Shown: positions 57,714-64,000 of the stretch, piece by piece
Layout: each line of letters starts with the position of its first letter
Numbering within the stretch: position 1 is the stretch's first letter
Source of the DNA: an uncultured Buttiauxella sp.
GTDB taxonomy: Bacteria; Pseudomonadota; Gammaproteobacteria; Enterobacterales; Enterobacteriaceae
Assembly: GCA_946480445.1 (NCBI GenBank)
Contig: CAMLJN010000015.1
Span: 35,223 to 99,222 of the forward strand
DNA: 64,000 bases
Reading direction: 5' to 3'
Translations under genes and position numbers: made by a program
The notes under the pieces: model-generated
What the model was told of the DNA's origin: nothing
The model's database searches: none
What the model saw: only the letters and a program-made list of their open reading frames with translations

Positions 57714-57724
57714 TATCTCACCCA
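57714..57724 (-). promoter_or_regulatory. CsgD box upstream of csgB
   Basis: On the minus strand TGGGTGAGATA matches the CsgD consensus CGGGKGAKNKA at 10 of 11 positions. About 20 bases further toward csgB is CATACT (57694-57689), a possible sigma-S type -10. The consensus is recalled from the E. coli literature. Confidence 0.7.
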
Positions 57725-58140
57725 CACGTGGTATTTTTATTGTCACCCTCACCCCAAAGCATGAGCCTTCGAAAAAAAATGATGGCAAGAAATTCATTTT
57801 AAAAAATCACAAAATAAACACAACCCTTAAGTTACTGACCATGCCGACTGCTATTTCCACCGCCACACTGCGGATCTCATGTAAAGAATCCGCTAAATTG
57901 ATGGCAACATCGTCACCACGATAACTTTTCTTAAGCGAGGCGGGGCAAACCCTTTCACTCTGTGAATTTACACGTGTGAAATAAAAACAAAAATCAACAG
58001 ATACAAAAAATAACCAAAAATATCAATAAATTAAAGATAAATGAGTGATTTAATTCATGCTAAAAAATAACCATTAAGTACAACTTTATTATCAATAACA
58101 ATTAATCAAAAAATTACCGTGAAACATTTTAATATTTTCA

Positions 58141-58178
58141 GTTACATTGCGTAACATCTTTAACACTTGCTTTAAGAT
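58141..58178 (+). promoter_or_regulatory. csgD core promoter with OmpR-like site
   Basis: GTTACATTGCGTAACATCTT resembles the OmpR D1 site of E. coli csgD, and the following AACACTTGCTTTAAGATT keeps the E. coli core. The 185-base leader to the csgD ATG fits the long structured 5' UTR known there. The comparison is from memory. Confidence 0.6.
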
Positions 58179-58362
58179 TACTACCCGCTAAATTGAAATC
58201 AGCAGTCAGCGTTTTTTATTCCAGGAAGTCAGAGGTTAAAACAGGATGTTTGCCGGTATTTTCATATTTCCTACACAGCAGTACAGCACTTATCAGTATC
58301 TCTGGTGAATTAACTTTCTGTTAATTCAGCTGATAGTGCATAAAACCGGATGGAGTTTCATC

Positions 58363-59013
58363 ATGTTTAATGAAGTCCATACTAGACAGGGTCACACCCT
58401 GTTGCTGATTACCAAACCTTCGCTGCAGGCTTCGGCTTTATTACAACATTTAAAGTCGTCTCTGTCTGTAAACGGAAAACTACATAACATTCAACGCTCT
58501 CTCGAAGAAGTGACGGAAAATGTTCTGGTGTTATTCGATATGGTCGAGGCGGATAAAAAGCTGATCCATTACTGGCAGGATAACTTAAGCCGTAAACACA
58601 GCAGCATGAAGGTACTTCTTCTCAACACCCCTGAAGAGTATCAGTTCCGCGACATTGAAAACTGGCCGCATATTAACGGTGTTTTTTATACTTCAGAAGA
58701 AGAGCCACGGGTCGTCGAAGGTATTCGCGGCGTGATGGCGGGTGAATGTTATTTCACACAAAAGTTAGCCAGCTACCTTATTAACCATTCAGGAAATTAT
58801 CGCTTCAACAATGTGGAGTCCTCTTTGTTGACGCACCGTGAAAAGGAAATCCTGAATAAATTGCGTATCGGCTCTTCCAATATTGAAATCGCGCAGTCGC
58901 TATTTATTAGTGAGAACACGGTAAAAACACATCTCTATAATTTATTCAAGAAGATAGCCGTGAAGAACCGTACTCAGGCGGTTTCCTGGGCCAACGATAA
59001 TCTCAGGCGCTAA
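58363..59013 (+). CDS. csgD: Biofilm master regulator CsgD
   Basis: CsgD is a LuxR/FixJ-type activator of curli and cellulose. The start at 58363 ([20 protein letters not shown]) gives 216 residues as in E. coli, with a GGAG site. The N-terminal receiver-like domain lacks the phosphoryl-accepting Asp context. The C-terminal HTH is [20 protein letters not shown] with [20 protein letters not shown]. The nine upstream codons from 58336 are not conserved. It is followed by csgE after 4 bases. Confidence 0.96.
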   Translation: MFNEVHTRQGHTLLLITKPSLQASALLQHLKSSLSVNGKLHNIQRSLEEVTENVLVLFDMVEADKKLIHYWQDNLSRKHSSMKVLLLNTPEEYQFRDIENWPHINGVFYTSEEEPRVVEGIRGVMAGECYFTQKLASYLINHSGNYRFNNVESSLLTHREKEILNKLRIGSSNIEIAQSLFISENTVKTHLYNLFKKIAVKNRTQAVSWANDNLRR

Positions 59014-59017
59014 GGCG

Positions 59018-59407
59018 ATGAAATCTTACCCCGCTTTACTGCTGGCGACAGTATTACTGTACGCTTCCGGGGGCGTTCGCGCCGTTGAAGTGGAAATCCC
59101 CGGGCTGTTGACGGATCACACAGTGTCCTCCACGGGTCATGACTTTTACCGTGCCTTCAGCGACAAGTGGGAAAGCAGTTTTACCGGTAACCTGACTATT
59201 AATGAGCGACCCAGTGCCCGTTGGGGAAGCTGGATAACCATTACTGTCGATCAGGACGTAATATTTCAGGCTTTTTTATTCCCCACTAAACGCGACTTCG
59301 ACCGCAACGTCGAGATTGCACTGGCGCAAACCGATGAGGCAATTAAACGCCGACAGATCGACAAGACACTGTTGAGTACCGGCGATTTAACCCAAGACGA
59401 ATTTTAG
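59018..59407 (+). CDS. csgE: Curli secretion specificity factor CsgE
   Basis: CsgE is a periplasmic adaptor that caps CsgG and directs CsgA export. The length is 129 residues as in E. coli. The signal [19 protein letters not shown] is cleaved before VEVEIPGLL. Conserved [20 protein letters not shown] and [13 protein letters not shown] follow. It lies in csgDEFG. Confidence 0.95.
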   Translation: MKSYPALLLATVLLYASGGVRAVEVEIPGLLTDHTVSSTGHDFYRAFSDKWESSFTGNLTINERPSARWGSWITITVDQDVIFQAFLFPTKRDFDRNVEIALAQTDEAIKRRQIDKTLLSTGDLTQDEF

Positions 59408-59416
59408 GAGGCTGTC

Positions 59417-59833
59417 ATGCGTATCACACATGCAGTGGTGACTCTGCTTGTCTTTAGCCCGCTGGCCTGGGGCGGAAATATGACGTTCCAGTTTGTTAAC
59501 CCTAACTTTGGCGGCAACCCAAATAACGGTTCGTACCTGTTAAATGGCGCCCAGGCGCAGAACTCCTATAAGGACCCAAGCTACAGCAACGACTTTGGCG
59601 TGGAAACACCTTCTGCCCTGGATAACTTCACCCAGGCAATTCAGTCACAAATTCTCGGCGGCTTACTGACCAACATTAACACGGGTAAACCCGGAAGAAT
59701 GGTCACCAACGACTTTATTGTTGATATTAAAAATACCGACGGCCAGCTCACGCTTAATGTGACTGACCGCAAAACCGGGAAAATATCCACAATACAGGTT
59801 GCAGGTTTACAGAACAGTTCTACTGATTTCTAG
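59417..59833 (+). CDS. csgF: Curli assembly factor CsgF
   Basis: CsgF is surface-exposed, binds the CsgG pore and localises the CsgB nucleator. The length is 138 residues (E. coli 138). The signal [19 protein letters not shown] is followed by [20 protein letters not shown], whose start in E. coli forms the constriction inside CsgG. It has an AGGAGG site. Confidence 0.95.
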   Translation: MRITHAVVTLLVFSPLAWGGNMTFQFVNPNFGGNPNNGSYLLNGAQAQNSYKDPSYSNDFGVETPSALDNFTQAIQSQILGGLLTNINTGKPGRMVTNDFIVDIKNTDGQLTLNVTDRKTGKISTIQVAGLQNSSTDF

Positions 59834-59872
59834 TGGGCTTAAACAATCAATACGTATTTAAGGATAAACATC

Positions 59873-60706
59873 ATGCAGCGCTTACTTCTTATCGTAGCAG
59901 TGTGTTTATTAAGTGGTTGTTTAACCGCGCCACCTAAAGAAGCCGCTAAGCCCACGTTAATGCCTCGGGCACAGAGTTATCGTGATTTAACGCATTTACC
60001 GGAAGCAAGAGGAAAACTGTTTGTATCCGTCTATAACATTCAGGATGAAACCGGACAGTTTAAGCCTTATCCGGCGAGTAATTTCTCGACCGCCGTCCCG
60101 CAGAGCGCCACCGCTATGCTGGTCACCGCGCTAAAAGACTCACGCTGGTTTATTCCTCTGGAGCGTCAGGGATTACAAAACCTGCTTAACGAGCGCAAAA
60201 TTATTCGTGCCGCGCAGGAAAACGGCACCGTCGCCGACAATAATCGTCAACCGCTGCAATCCCTTATGGCGGCAAACGTCATGATAGAAGGCTCGATTAT
60301 TGGTTATGAGAGCAATGTTAAATCCGGCGGGGTGGGCGCACGTTATTTTGGTATCGGTGCGGATACGCAATATCAGCTTGACCAGATAGCCGTTAACCTG
60401 CGCGTGGTTAACGTCAGCACCGGTGAGGTTTTATCCTCGGTCAATACCAGCAAAACTATCCTTTCTTATGAAGTACAGGCCGGGGTATTTCGCTTTATTG
60501 ATTACCAGCGCCTGCTGGAAGGAGAAATTGGCTACACCAGTAACGAACCGGTCATGATGTGCCTGATGTCGGCTATTGAAACCGGGGTGATTTATCTGGT
60601 AAATGACGGTATCGATCGCGGCCTGTGGGATCTTAAAAACCCGGCCGACCGCAACAACCCGGTGCTGGTAAAATACAAAGAGTTGTCTGTGCCGCCGGAA
60701 GCCTGA
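59873..60706 (+). CDS. csgG: Curli export pore lipoprotein CsgG
   Basis: CsgG forms the nonameric outer-membrane channel for curli subunits. The length is 277 residues as in E. coli. The lipoprotein signal MQRLLLIVAVCLLSGC has lipobox LSGC. The constriction-loop residues lie in the region FKPYPASNFSTAVPQSATAM (Tyr-Asn-Phe pattern), and the TM hairpins follow. It ends at a bidirectional-looking terminator. Confidence 0.96.
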   Translation: MQRLLLIVAVCLLSGCLTAPPKEAAKPTLMPRAQSYRDLTHLPEARGKLFVSVYNIQDETGQFKPYPASNFSTAVPQSATAMLVTALKDSRWFIPLERQGLQNLLNERKIIRAAQENGTVADNNRQPLQSLMAANVMIEGSIIGYESNVKSGGVGARYFGIGADTQYQLDQIAVNLRVVNVSTGEVLSSVNTSKTILSYEVQAGVFRFIDYQRLLEGEIGYTSNEPVMMCLMSAIETGVIYLVNDGIDRGLWDLKNPADRNNPVLVKYKELSVPPEA

Positions 60707-60716
60707 TCGTTTTTCG

Positions 60717-60746
60717 AAAAAAAACCAGCCTCGGCTGGTTTTTTTT
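60717..60746. terminator. Convergent terminator csgG / ycdZ
   Basis: AAAACCAGCC pairs with GGCTGGTTTT with A and T tracts on both sides, so it can terminate csgDEFG (plus) and ycdZ (minus). The ycdZ stop codon lies at its right edge. Confidence 0.88.
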
Positions 60747-61221
60747 ATTCTGCAATCAAGGACGAGCGTCTGGATTTGCGCGCCGCAAGCCACAGCCCGC
60801 TATTTTTCATGGCATAGCCAAAGACCAGACCCAGTAATAAAGAAGGCAGCACTACTCGCCAGTCTCCCGCAGAACCAAAGGTTGCGCAGGCGCCCATAAA
60901 AGTACCCGGCACAAATGACAGCAGCAAATGCCGCGCCTGAAGACACATCAGAAATGCCACGACGCCCGTCATGACGTAGCTGAGAATCTCCATATGCGGC
61001 GCCAGCGCGCTGCCGTGAATAATAACCTGCGCCCAGAGTACGCCGCTGCACAAAGTACAGAGCGAAATAAACAGCCCTTTCAGGCCACCCTGCGGGCAGG
61101 CGAAATAAGCGGTACAACCGAGGAAACCAACCCAGTTGATTAAACCGAGACTCACCGCCACCCAGCCCCAAAGGCCTGAGAGGATACCGGTTGTCAGTGC
61201 AAGAGAAATGAGTATGTTCAT
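60745..61221 (-). CDS. ycdZ: DUF1097 inner membrane protein YcdZ
   Basis: This 158-residue protein (E. coli about 163) has five TM segments and a short basic tail (AARKSRRSS). It contains DUF1097 features such as LGLINWVGFLGCTAYFACPQ. The function is unknown. It lies downstream of the csgG terminator, on the opposite strand. Confidence 0.92.
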   Translation of the reverse strand: MNILISLALTTGILSGLWGWVAVSLGLINWVGFLGCTAYFACPQGGLKGLFISLCTLCSGVLWAQVIIHGSALAPHMEILSYVMTGVVAFLMCLQARHLLLSFVPGTFMGACATFGSAGDWRVVLPSLLLGLVFGYAMKNSGLWLAARKSRRSSLIAE

Positions 61222-61325
61222 GGCGGCGTATCATAGCAGAGACTTTGGTCTCCACCACGATCTGCCGCAATTTTTATGAACGAATTTTAACTTTTTGGCA
61301 TGGTAAATGTGATTATAGCCACATT

Positions 61326-61880
61326 TTACTGTTCTTCCGACTCTTGCAGCTCATCACGCATCGCCTGTAGCGCTTCACGGCTGATGGCGGCCAGTGTGCG
61401 ATAGAAAGAGGTGGTGGCATGGGCTTCGACCTTGCCCAGGAAAGTCCCGCACCAGGGCAGGAGGAAGTCATCAAACAGCGTCACCTGAGCGGTAATCTCA
61501 TCTTCCTGAGACTGATCTTCCAGCCAGGAGGCTGCCAGCAGTAAAGTCCCGAAATGGTCGGCAGGCGTTTCGCCCAGCGGCATACCGCGCGCTTTTAAGA
61601 ACTCGCGAACCTCCCCCTCGTGGCTGCCCTCTTCCCACGCCGAGCGGTAAGGAGCAACGCTGCACGCCTCCCCGACAAAGAGCGCGTTGTAATCTGCCGC
61701 CAGCTGCTGTGGGTCGCAGCTATGTTGCAGGCGCGCCAGCAGCTCATCCTGCTCCAGGGGCCAGCTTGCCGCGAGCTTCCCTTCACGGATCATCGTCAGC
61801 AGCGGCACCAGCAGTGGGTCCTGCGGCTGACGGTAAAACAGCGATCCTAATACACGGCAAATTATTGAGAACTCATTCAT
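61326..61880 (-). CDS. ycdY: TorD-family chaperone YcdY
   Basis: YcdY is a 184-residue all-helical protein of the TorD/DmsD redox chaperone family. E. coli YcdY enhances the YcdX phosphatase and affects swarming. Conserved segments include ADYNALFVGEACSVAPYRSA and LLLAASWLEDQSQEDE. It lies 26 bases downstream of ycdX, so the two probably form an operon. Confidence 0.94.
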   Translation of the reverse strand: MNEFSIICRVLGSLFYRQPQDPLLVPLLTMIREGKLAASWPLEQDELLARLQHSCDPQQLAADYNALFVGEACSVAPYRSAWEEGSHEGEVREFLKARGMPLGETPADHFGTLLLAASWLEDQSQEDEITAQVTLFDDFLLPWCGTFLGKVEAHATTSFYRTLAAISREALQAMRDELQESEEQ

Positions 61881-61906
61881 GCTAACAATCCATTTCGAGG
61901 GAGTAA

Positions 61907-62644
61907 TTACAGTGTGGCAAATTCGGCGATGGGCGCCATGCCACGGGCTTCAAGAAAATCTAATAAACGGCGGGGCGAAGTGTTAAGAATGCGATCTTCC
62001 GGGAACTCAACTTCTGCCAGCACCTGACGACACTCGTCAAAATCGCCCAGGGTAAAGGCGGTATGCGAATCGGAACCTAAAGAGAGCCAGCCGCCTGCGT
62101 CACGCACCGCAGCAGCAATGGCGCGGCAGTTCGGCCCGCTGCCCTTGCGCGAATGGGTGAAAGAGGAGTTATTCAGCTCAAGGGCCACGTTATATTTAGC
62201 CGCGGCCTGGGCAATGGCCGTAATATCCACGGGGAACTTAGGATTACCGGGATGGCTGATAATATGCACGTCGCCTGCGGCCATGGTCGCAATCATCGCT
62301 TCGGTATGGGTAGCCCGATCCTGGGGAGGGAAAACCGGCTCGTGAAAGCCTGCGATAATCAGATCCAGCGCATCCAGCATTGGGCCGGTGCAGTCAATTT
62401 CACCGCGGGTGTTTTTGATATTCGCCTCAATCCCGCGCAAAATTCCCACGCCGTCTACCACGCGCGGCCAGATACGCATGTTAACGAAATGCCAGTAATG
62501 TGGGGCGTCAGCCATATCCGGGCCATGATCGGTGATGGCAAACAATTTAATGCCCTTGCTCTTAGCAATAGCGATGTAATCGTGAAGGGTACTGTAGGCG
62601 TGGGTACTGGCGACGGTATGCATATGCAGGTCAACGGGATACAT
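61907..62644 (-). CDS. ycdX: PHP-domain phosphatase YcdX
   Basis: YcdX is a trinuclear zinc phosphatase of the PHP fold, linked to swarming in E. coli. The start at 62644 ([14 protein letters not shown]) gives 245 residues, as in E. coli, with an AGGAGAG site. Metal ligands lie in [22 protein letters not shown] and SDSHTAF. The ten upstream codons to 62674 lie within the ribosome-site region. It is upstream of ycdY. Confidence 0.95.
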   Translation of the reverse strand: MYPVDLHMHTVASTHAYSTLHDYIAIAKSKGIKLFAITDHGPDMADAPHYWHFVNMRIWPRVVDGVGILRGIEANIKNTRGEIDCTGPMLDALDLIIAGFHEPVFPPQDRATHTEAMIATMAAGDVHIISHPGNPKFPVDITAIAQAAAKYNVALELNNSSFTHSRKGSGPNCRAIAAAVRDAGGWLSLGSDSHTAFTLGDFDECRQVLAEVEFPEDRILNTSPRRLLDFLEARGMAPIAEFATL

Positions 62645-62728
62645 GTCTCTCTCCTTTTTCTCTCTTTGCCGCAAGGATAACAGTTATCGCCGTTATTTTT
62701 TAGCCCGACGGCTGTGCCGGGCTGCGAA

Positions 62729-63670
62729 TCAGTAGCCGTGCTGCAAGGAAACCTCACCGCCTGGCTTTTCACCTTTTTCCAGCTGACGAATGGTTCTGGC
62801 GATATAAGCCATCGCTTCATCAGGCCGGGTGACGGCCGCAATATGTGGCGTTATCGCCACGCGGGGATGCTGCCATAAAGGACTGTGGGTCGGCAAAGGC
62901 TCTTTGGCAAACACATCGAGCATTGCCCCTTTGATCCTGCCCTTCTCGAGAGCGGCCAGCAGATCCTCCTCAACCAGGTGCACGCCGCGCGCAAGATTAA
63001 GCAGGTAAGCGCTATCCGCGAGCTGTTCCAGCAAAGCCTCGTTGATGATGCCGACAGTCTGCGGGGTATTGGGCAGCAGATTGATAAGCACGCGCGTCCC
63101 GCGCAGGAACTCACCAAGCTCGTCGTCACCGGCAAAACTGGTGACACCAGGATAATCTTTCTTGCTGCGGCTCCAGCAGCGCACCGGGAAATCCCAGGCG
63201 ACAAGGCTTTCAGCAACTTTAGCGCCCAGCACGCCAGCGCCGAGAATGCCGATGGTAAAATCTTCGCGGCGATATTCTACCAGCGGCTGCCATTGCGCCT
63301 GCTGTTTCAGGGCCTGATAGTCATCAAACCGGCGAAACCAGTGGAGGACCTGGCTGACCGCGTACTCCTGCATCTGTAGCCCCATGCCGGTGTCCTCCAG
63401 GCGGAACAACGGCACACCGGCGGGAAGCATATCAGGATGAGCCTGTAGCCTGCTGAGAATAGAGTCCACACCCGCGCCGAGGGCAAAGACGCCTTTGAGC
63501 GTCTTGCGACCCGAGAGCATAGCCACAGGTGGATGCCAGACCAGCGCATAATCGGCAGGTTGATTATCGCCTTCCTTCCATTCACGAACGCGAGCGCTCG
63601 GGAGCTGCTGCTGTAAACCTGCCAGCCAGGATGGGGTATCGAATGTTGGGTGATAGAAAATAATATCCAC
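62729..63670 (-). CDS. ghrA: Glyoxylate/hydroxypyruvate reductase A
   Basis: GhrA is a D-2-hydroxyacid dehydrogenase that reduces glyoxylate and hydroxypyruvate with NADPH. The GTG start at 63670 ([18 protein letters not shown] site) gives 313 residues (E. coli 312). The Rossmann motif is [19 protein letters not shown], the signature is [21 protein letters not shown], and the catalytic His is in [13 protein letters not shown]. The frame extending to 63964 reads the tRNA-Ser gene on the opposite strand and is not part of the protein. Confidence 0.95.
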   Translation of the reverse strand: MDIIFYHPTFDTPSWLAGLQQQLPSARVREWKEGDNQPADYALVWHPPVAMLSGRKTLKGVFALGAGVDSILSRLQAHPDMLPAGVPLFRLEDTGMGLQMQEYAVSQVLHWFRRFDDYQALKQQAQWQPLVEYRREDFTIGILGAGVLGAKVAESLVAWDFPVRCWSRSKKDYPGVTSFAGDDELGEFLRGTRVLINLLPNTPQTVGIINEALLEQLADSAYLLNLARGVHLVEEDLLAALEKGRIKGAMLDVFAKEPLPTHSPLWQHPRVAITPHIAAVTRPDEAMAYIARTIRQLEKGEKPGGEVSLQHGY

Positions 63671-63734
63671 GCTTCCTCCTTTTTTTCTTAGGCTTACGCG
63701 AAACGCGCAGCAATTCAAGGACAAGGGTAATAAA

Positions 63735-63757
63735 AAAGCAGCAGCCTTTGCTGCTTT
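63735..63757. repeat. Hairpin between ghrA and serX
   Basis: AAAGCAGCA pairs with TGCTGCTTT around a 5-base loop, with A-rich and T-rich flanks. It lies in the spacer upstream of the tRNA gene promoter, about 80 bases before it. Possibly it is a terminator for antisense transcription. Confidence 0.5.
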
Positions 63758-63812
63758 AAAAAGCAAGTTGCCTGAACTTTGTGTAATCGCACCAGATTTA
63801 GCAAAAAGTACA

Positions 63813-63841
63813 TTGACGAGATAAGCGCTTTTCCCTACATT
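63813..63841 (+). promoter_or_regulatory. tRNA-Ser promoter
   Basis: TTGACG (63813-63818), a 17-base spacer and TACATT (63836-63841) are followed by a GC-rich discriminator (AGCGCCCG), typical of stringently controlled stable RNA promoters. It is 35 bases before the mature tRNA. Confidence 0.88.
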
Positions 63842-63875
63842 AGCGCCCGTTCCAGCAGCGCTGGTACAACAATAT

Positions 63876-63963
63876 GGTGAGGTGTCCGAGTGGCTGAAGG
63901 AGCACGCCTGGAAAGTGTGTATACGGCAACGTATCGAGGGTTCGAATCCCTCCCTCACCGCCA
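63876..63963 (+). tRNA. serX: tRNA-Ser(GGA)
   Basis: The 88-base sequence folds as a class II tRNA with a long variable arm. The acceptor GGTGAGG pairs with CCTCACC, the anticodon loop CTGGAAA has anticodon GGA, the T-loop is TTCGAATC, and CCA is encoded. Its position beside ghrA is that of E. coli serX. It reads UCC and UCU codons. Confidence 0.97.
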
Positions 63964-63975
63964 TATTTTAAGAAG

Positions 63976-64000
63976 AGCTCGCATGCAAATGCGGGCTTTT
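63976..64000 (+). terminator. tRNA-Ser terminator (cut by window end)
   Basis: AGCTCGCAT pairs with ATGCGGGCT (one G-U) around GCAA, followed by TTT at the window end. It lies 12 bases after the tRNA CCA. Confidence 0.85.

Larger units (their letters stand above)
57640..58362. other. csgB-csgD intergenic control region
   Basis: This 723-base, AT-rich, non-coding region lies between the divergent csgBAC and csgDEFG operons. It matches the long regulatory region that integrates OmpR, CpxR, H-NS, IHF, RpoS and c-di-GMP control in enterics. A CsgD-box match lies on the csgB side (57714-57724) and the csgD core promoter at 58141-58178. The 84-codon open frame at 57670-57924 has no ribosome site and overlaps the CsgD box, so it is not a gene. 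Confidence 0.85.

Noticed and set aside
57670..57924. 84-codon open frame between csgB and csgD
   Set aside because: No ribosome site, no recognisable protein, and it overlaps the CsgD box of csgB.
62729..63964. Extended ghrA frame starting at 63964
   Set aside because: The first 98 codons read antisense through tRNA-Ser and its promoter; the [10 protein letters not shown] start is a known artefact of serine tRNA genes. The GTG at 63670 has an AGGAGG site and family length.

Overview
This is a chromosomal stretch of an Enterobacteriaceae genome. Gene content, order and protein sequences follow the E. coli/Salmonella rne - flg - pyrC - opg - csg - serX region closely. The differences from E. 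coli suggest an Enterobacter-like genus (Enterobacter, Lelliottia or Leclercia), but the exact genus cannot be fixed from the window alone. Those differences are an extra GAPDH with its own GlxA-type regulator, an aryl polyene cluster, a cold-shock-domain gene beside flgN and an HNH nuclease.

Layout. Positions 1-1575 hold the 3' end of rne (RNase E degradosome scaffold). Positions 1764-13337 hold the flagellar rod/hook regulon: flgBCDEFGHIJ and flgKL on the minus strand, flgA and flgMN on the plus strand, with a readable FlhDC box and a perfect sigma-28 promoter. Positions 13420-18006 hold a cold-shock-domain protein, murJ, mviM, yceH and rimJ (minus). Positions 18248-20180 hold mdtH and grxB. 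Positions 20239-22307 hold an extra type I GAPDH and a GlxA/AraC regulator. Positions 22462-27954 hold yceB, pyrC (PurR box), dinI (LexA box), bssS, solA, a 37-codon yceO, and yceJ-yceI. Positions 28069-31661 hold trhO, lpxL and mdtG. Positions 31815-32589 hold an AT-rich HNH endonuclease insertion. Positions 32899-41287 hold msyB, yceK, opgH, opgG, opgC, clsC and ymdB. Positions 41475-55553 are a 17-gene, almost entirely overlapping minus-strand aryl polyene (APE) operon, apeC to apeR plus a phosphopantetheinyl transferase. Positions 55772-60706 are the curli genes with ymdA. Positions 60745-63670 hold ycdZ, ycdY, ycdX and ghrA, followed by tRNA-Ser(GGA) at 63876-63963.

How the genes work together. 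The window is dominated by cell-surface functions: flagellar motility, curli adhesin secretion and assembly, aryl polyene lipid made by a type II PKS-like system, osmoregulated periplasmic glucans (opgGHC), lipid A acylation (lpxL), the lipid II flippase murJ, cardiolipin synthase (clsC) and the biofilm modulator bssS. The APE operon sits exactly between ymdB and ymdA, so the curli and APE biofilm loci are adjacent.

The least explained items are five. (i) An intergenic element occurs in two copies (mviM-murJ and opgH-yceK), each with a conserved palindromic core between two near-identical hairpins. (ii) A cold-shock-domain protein carries an unrecognised C-terminal half. (iii) The GAPDH/GlxA pair has an altered active-site motif. 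(iv) A lone HNH nuclease lies in a low-GC insertion. (v) The APE operon appears to lack its first two genes (apeA, apeB), with only a possible tiny membrane ORF in their place.
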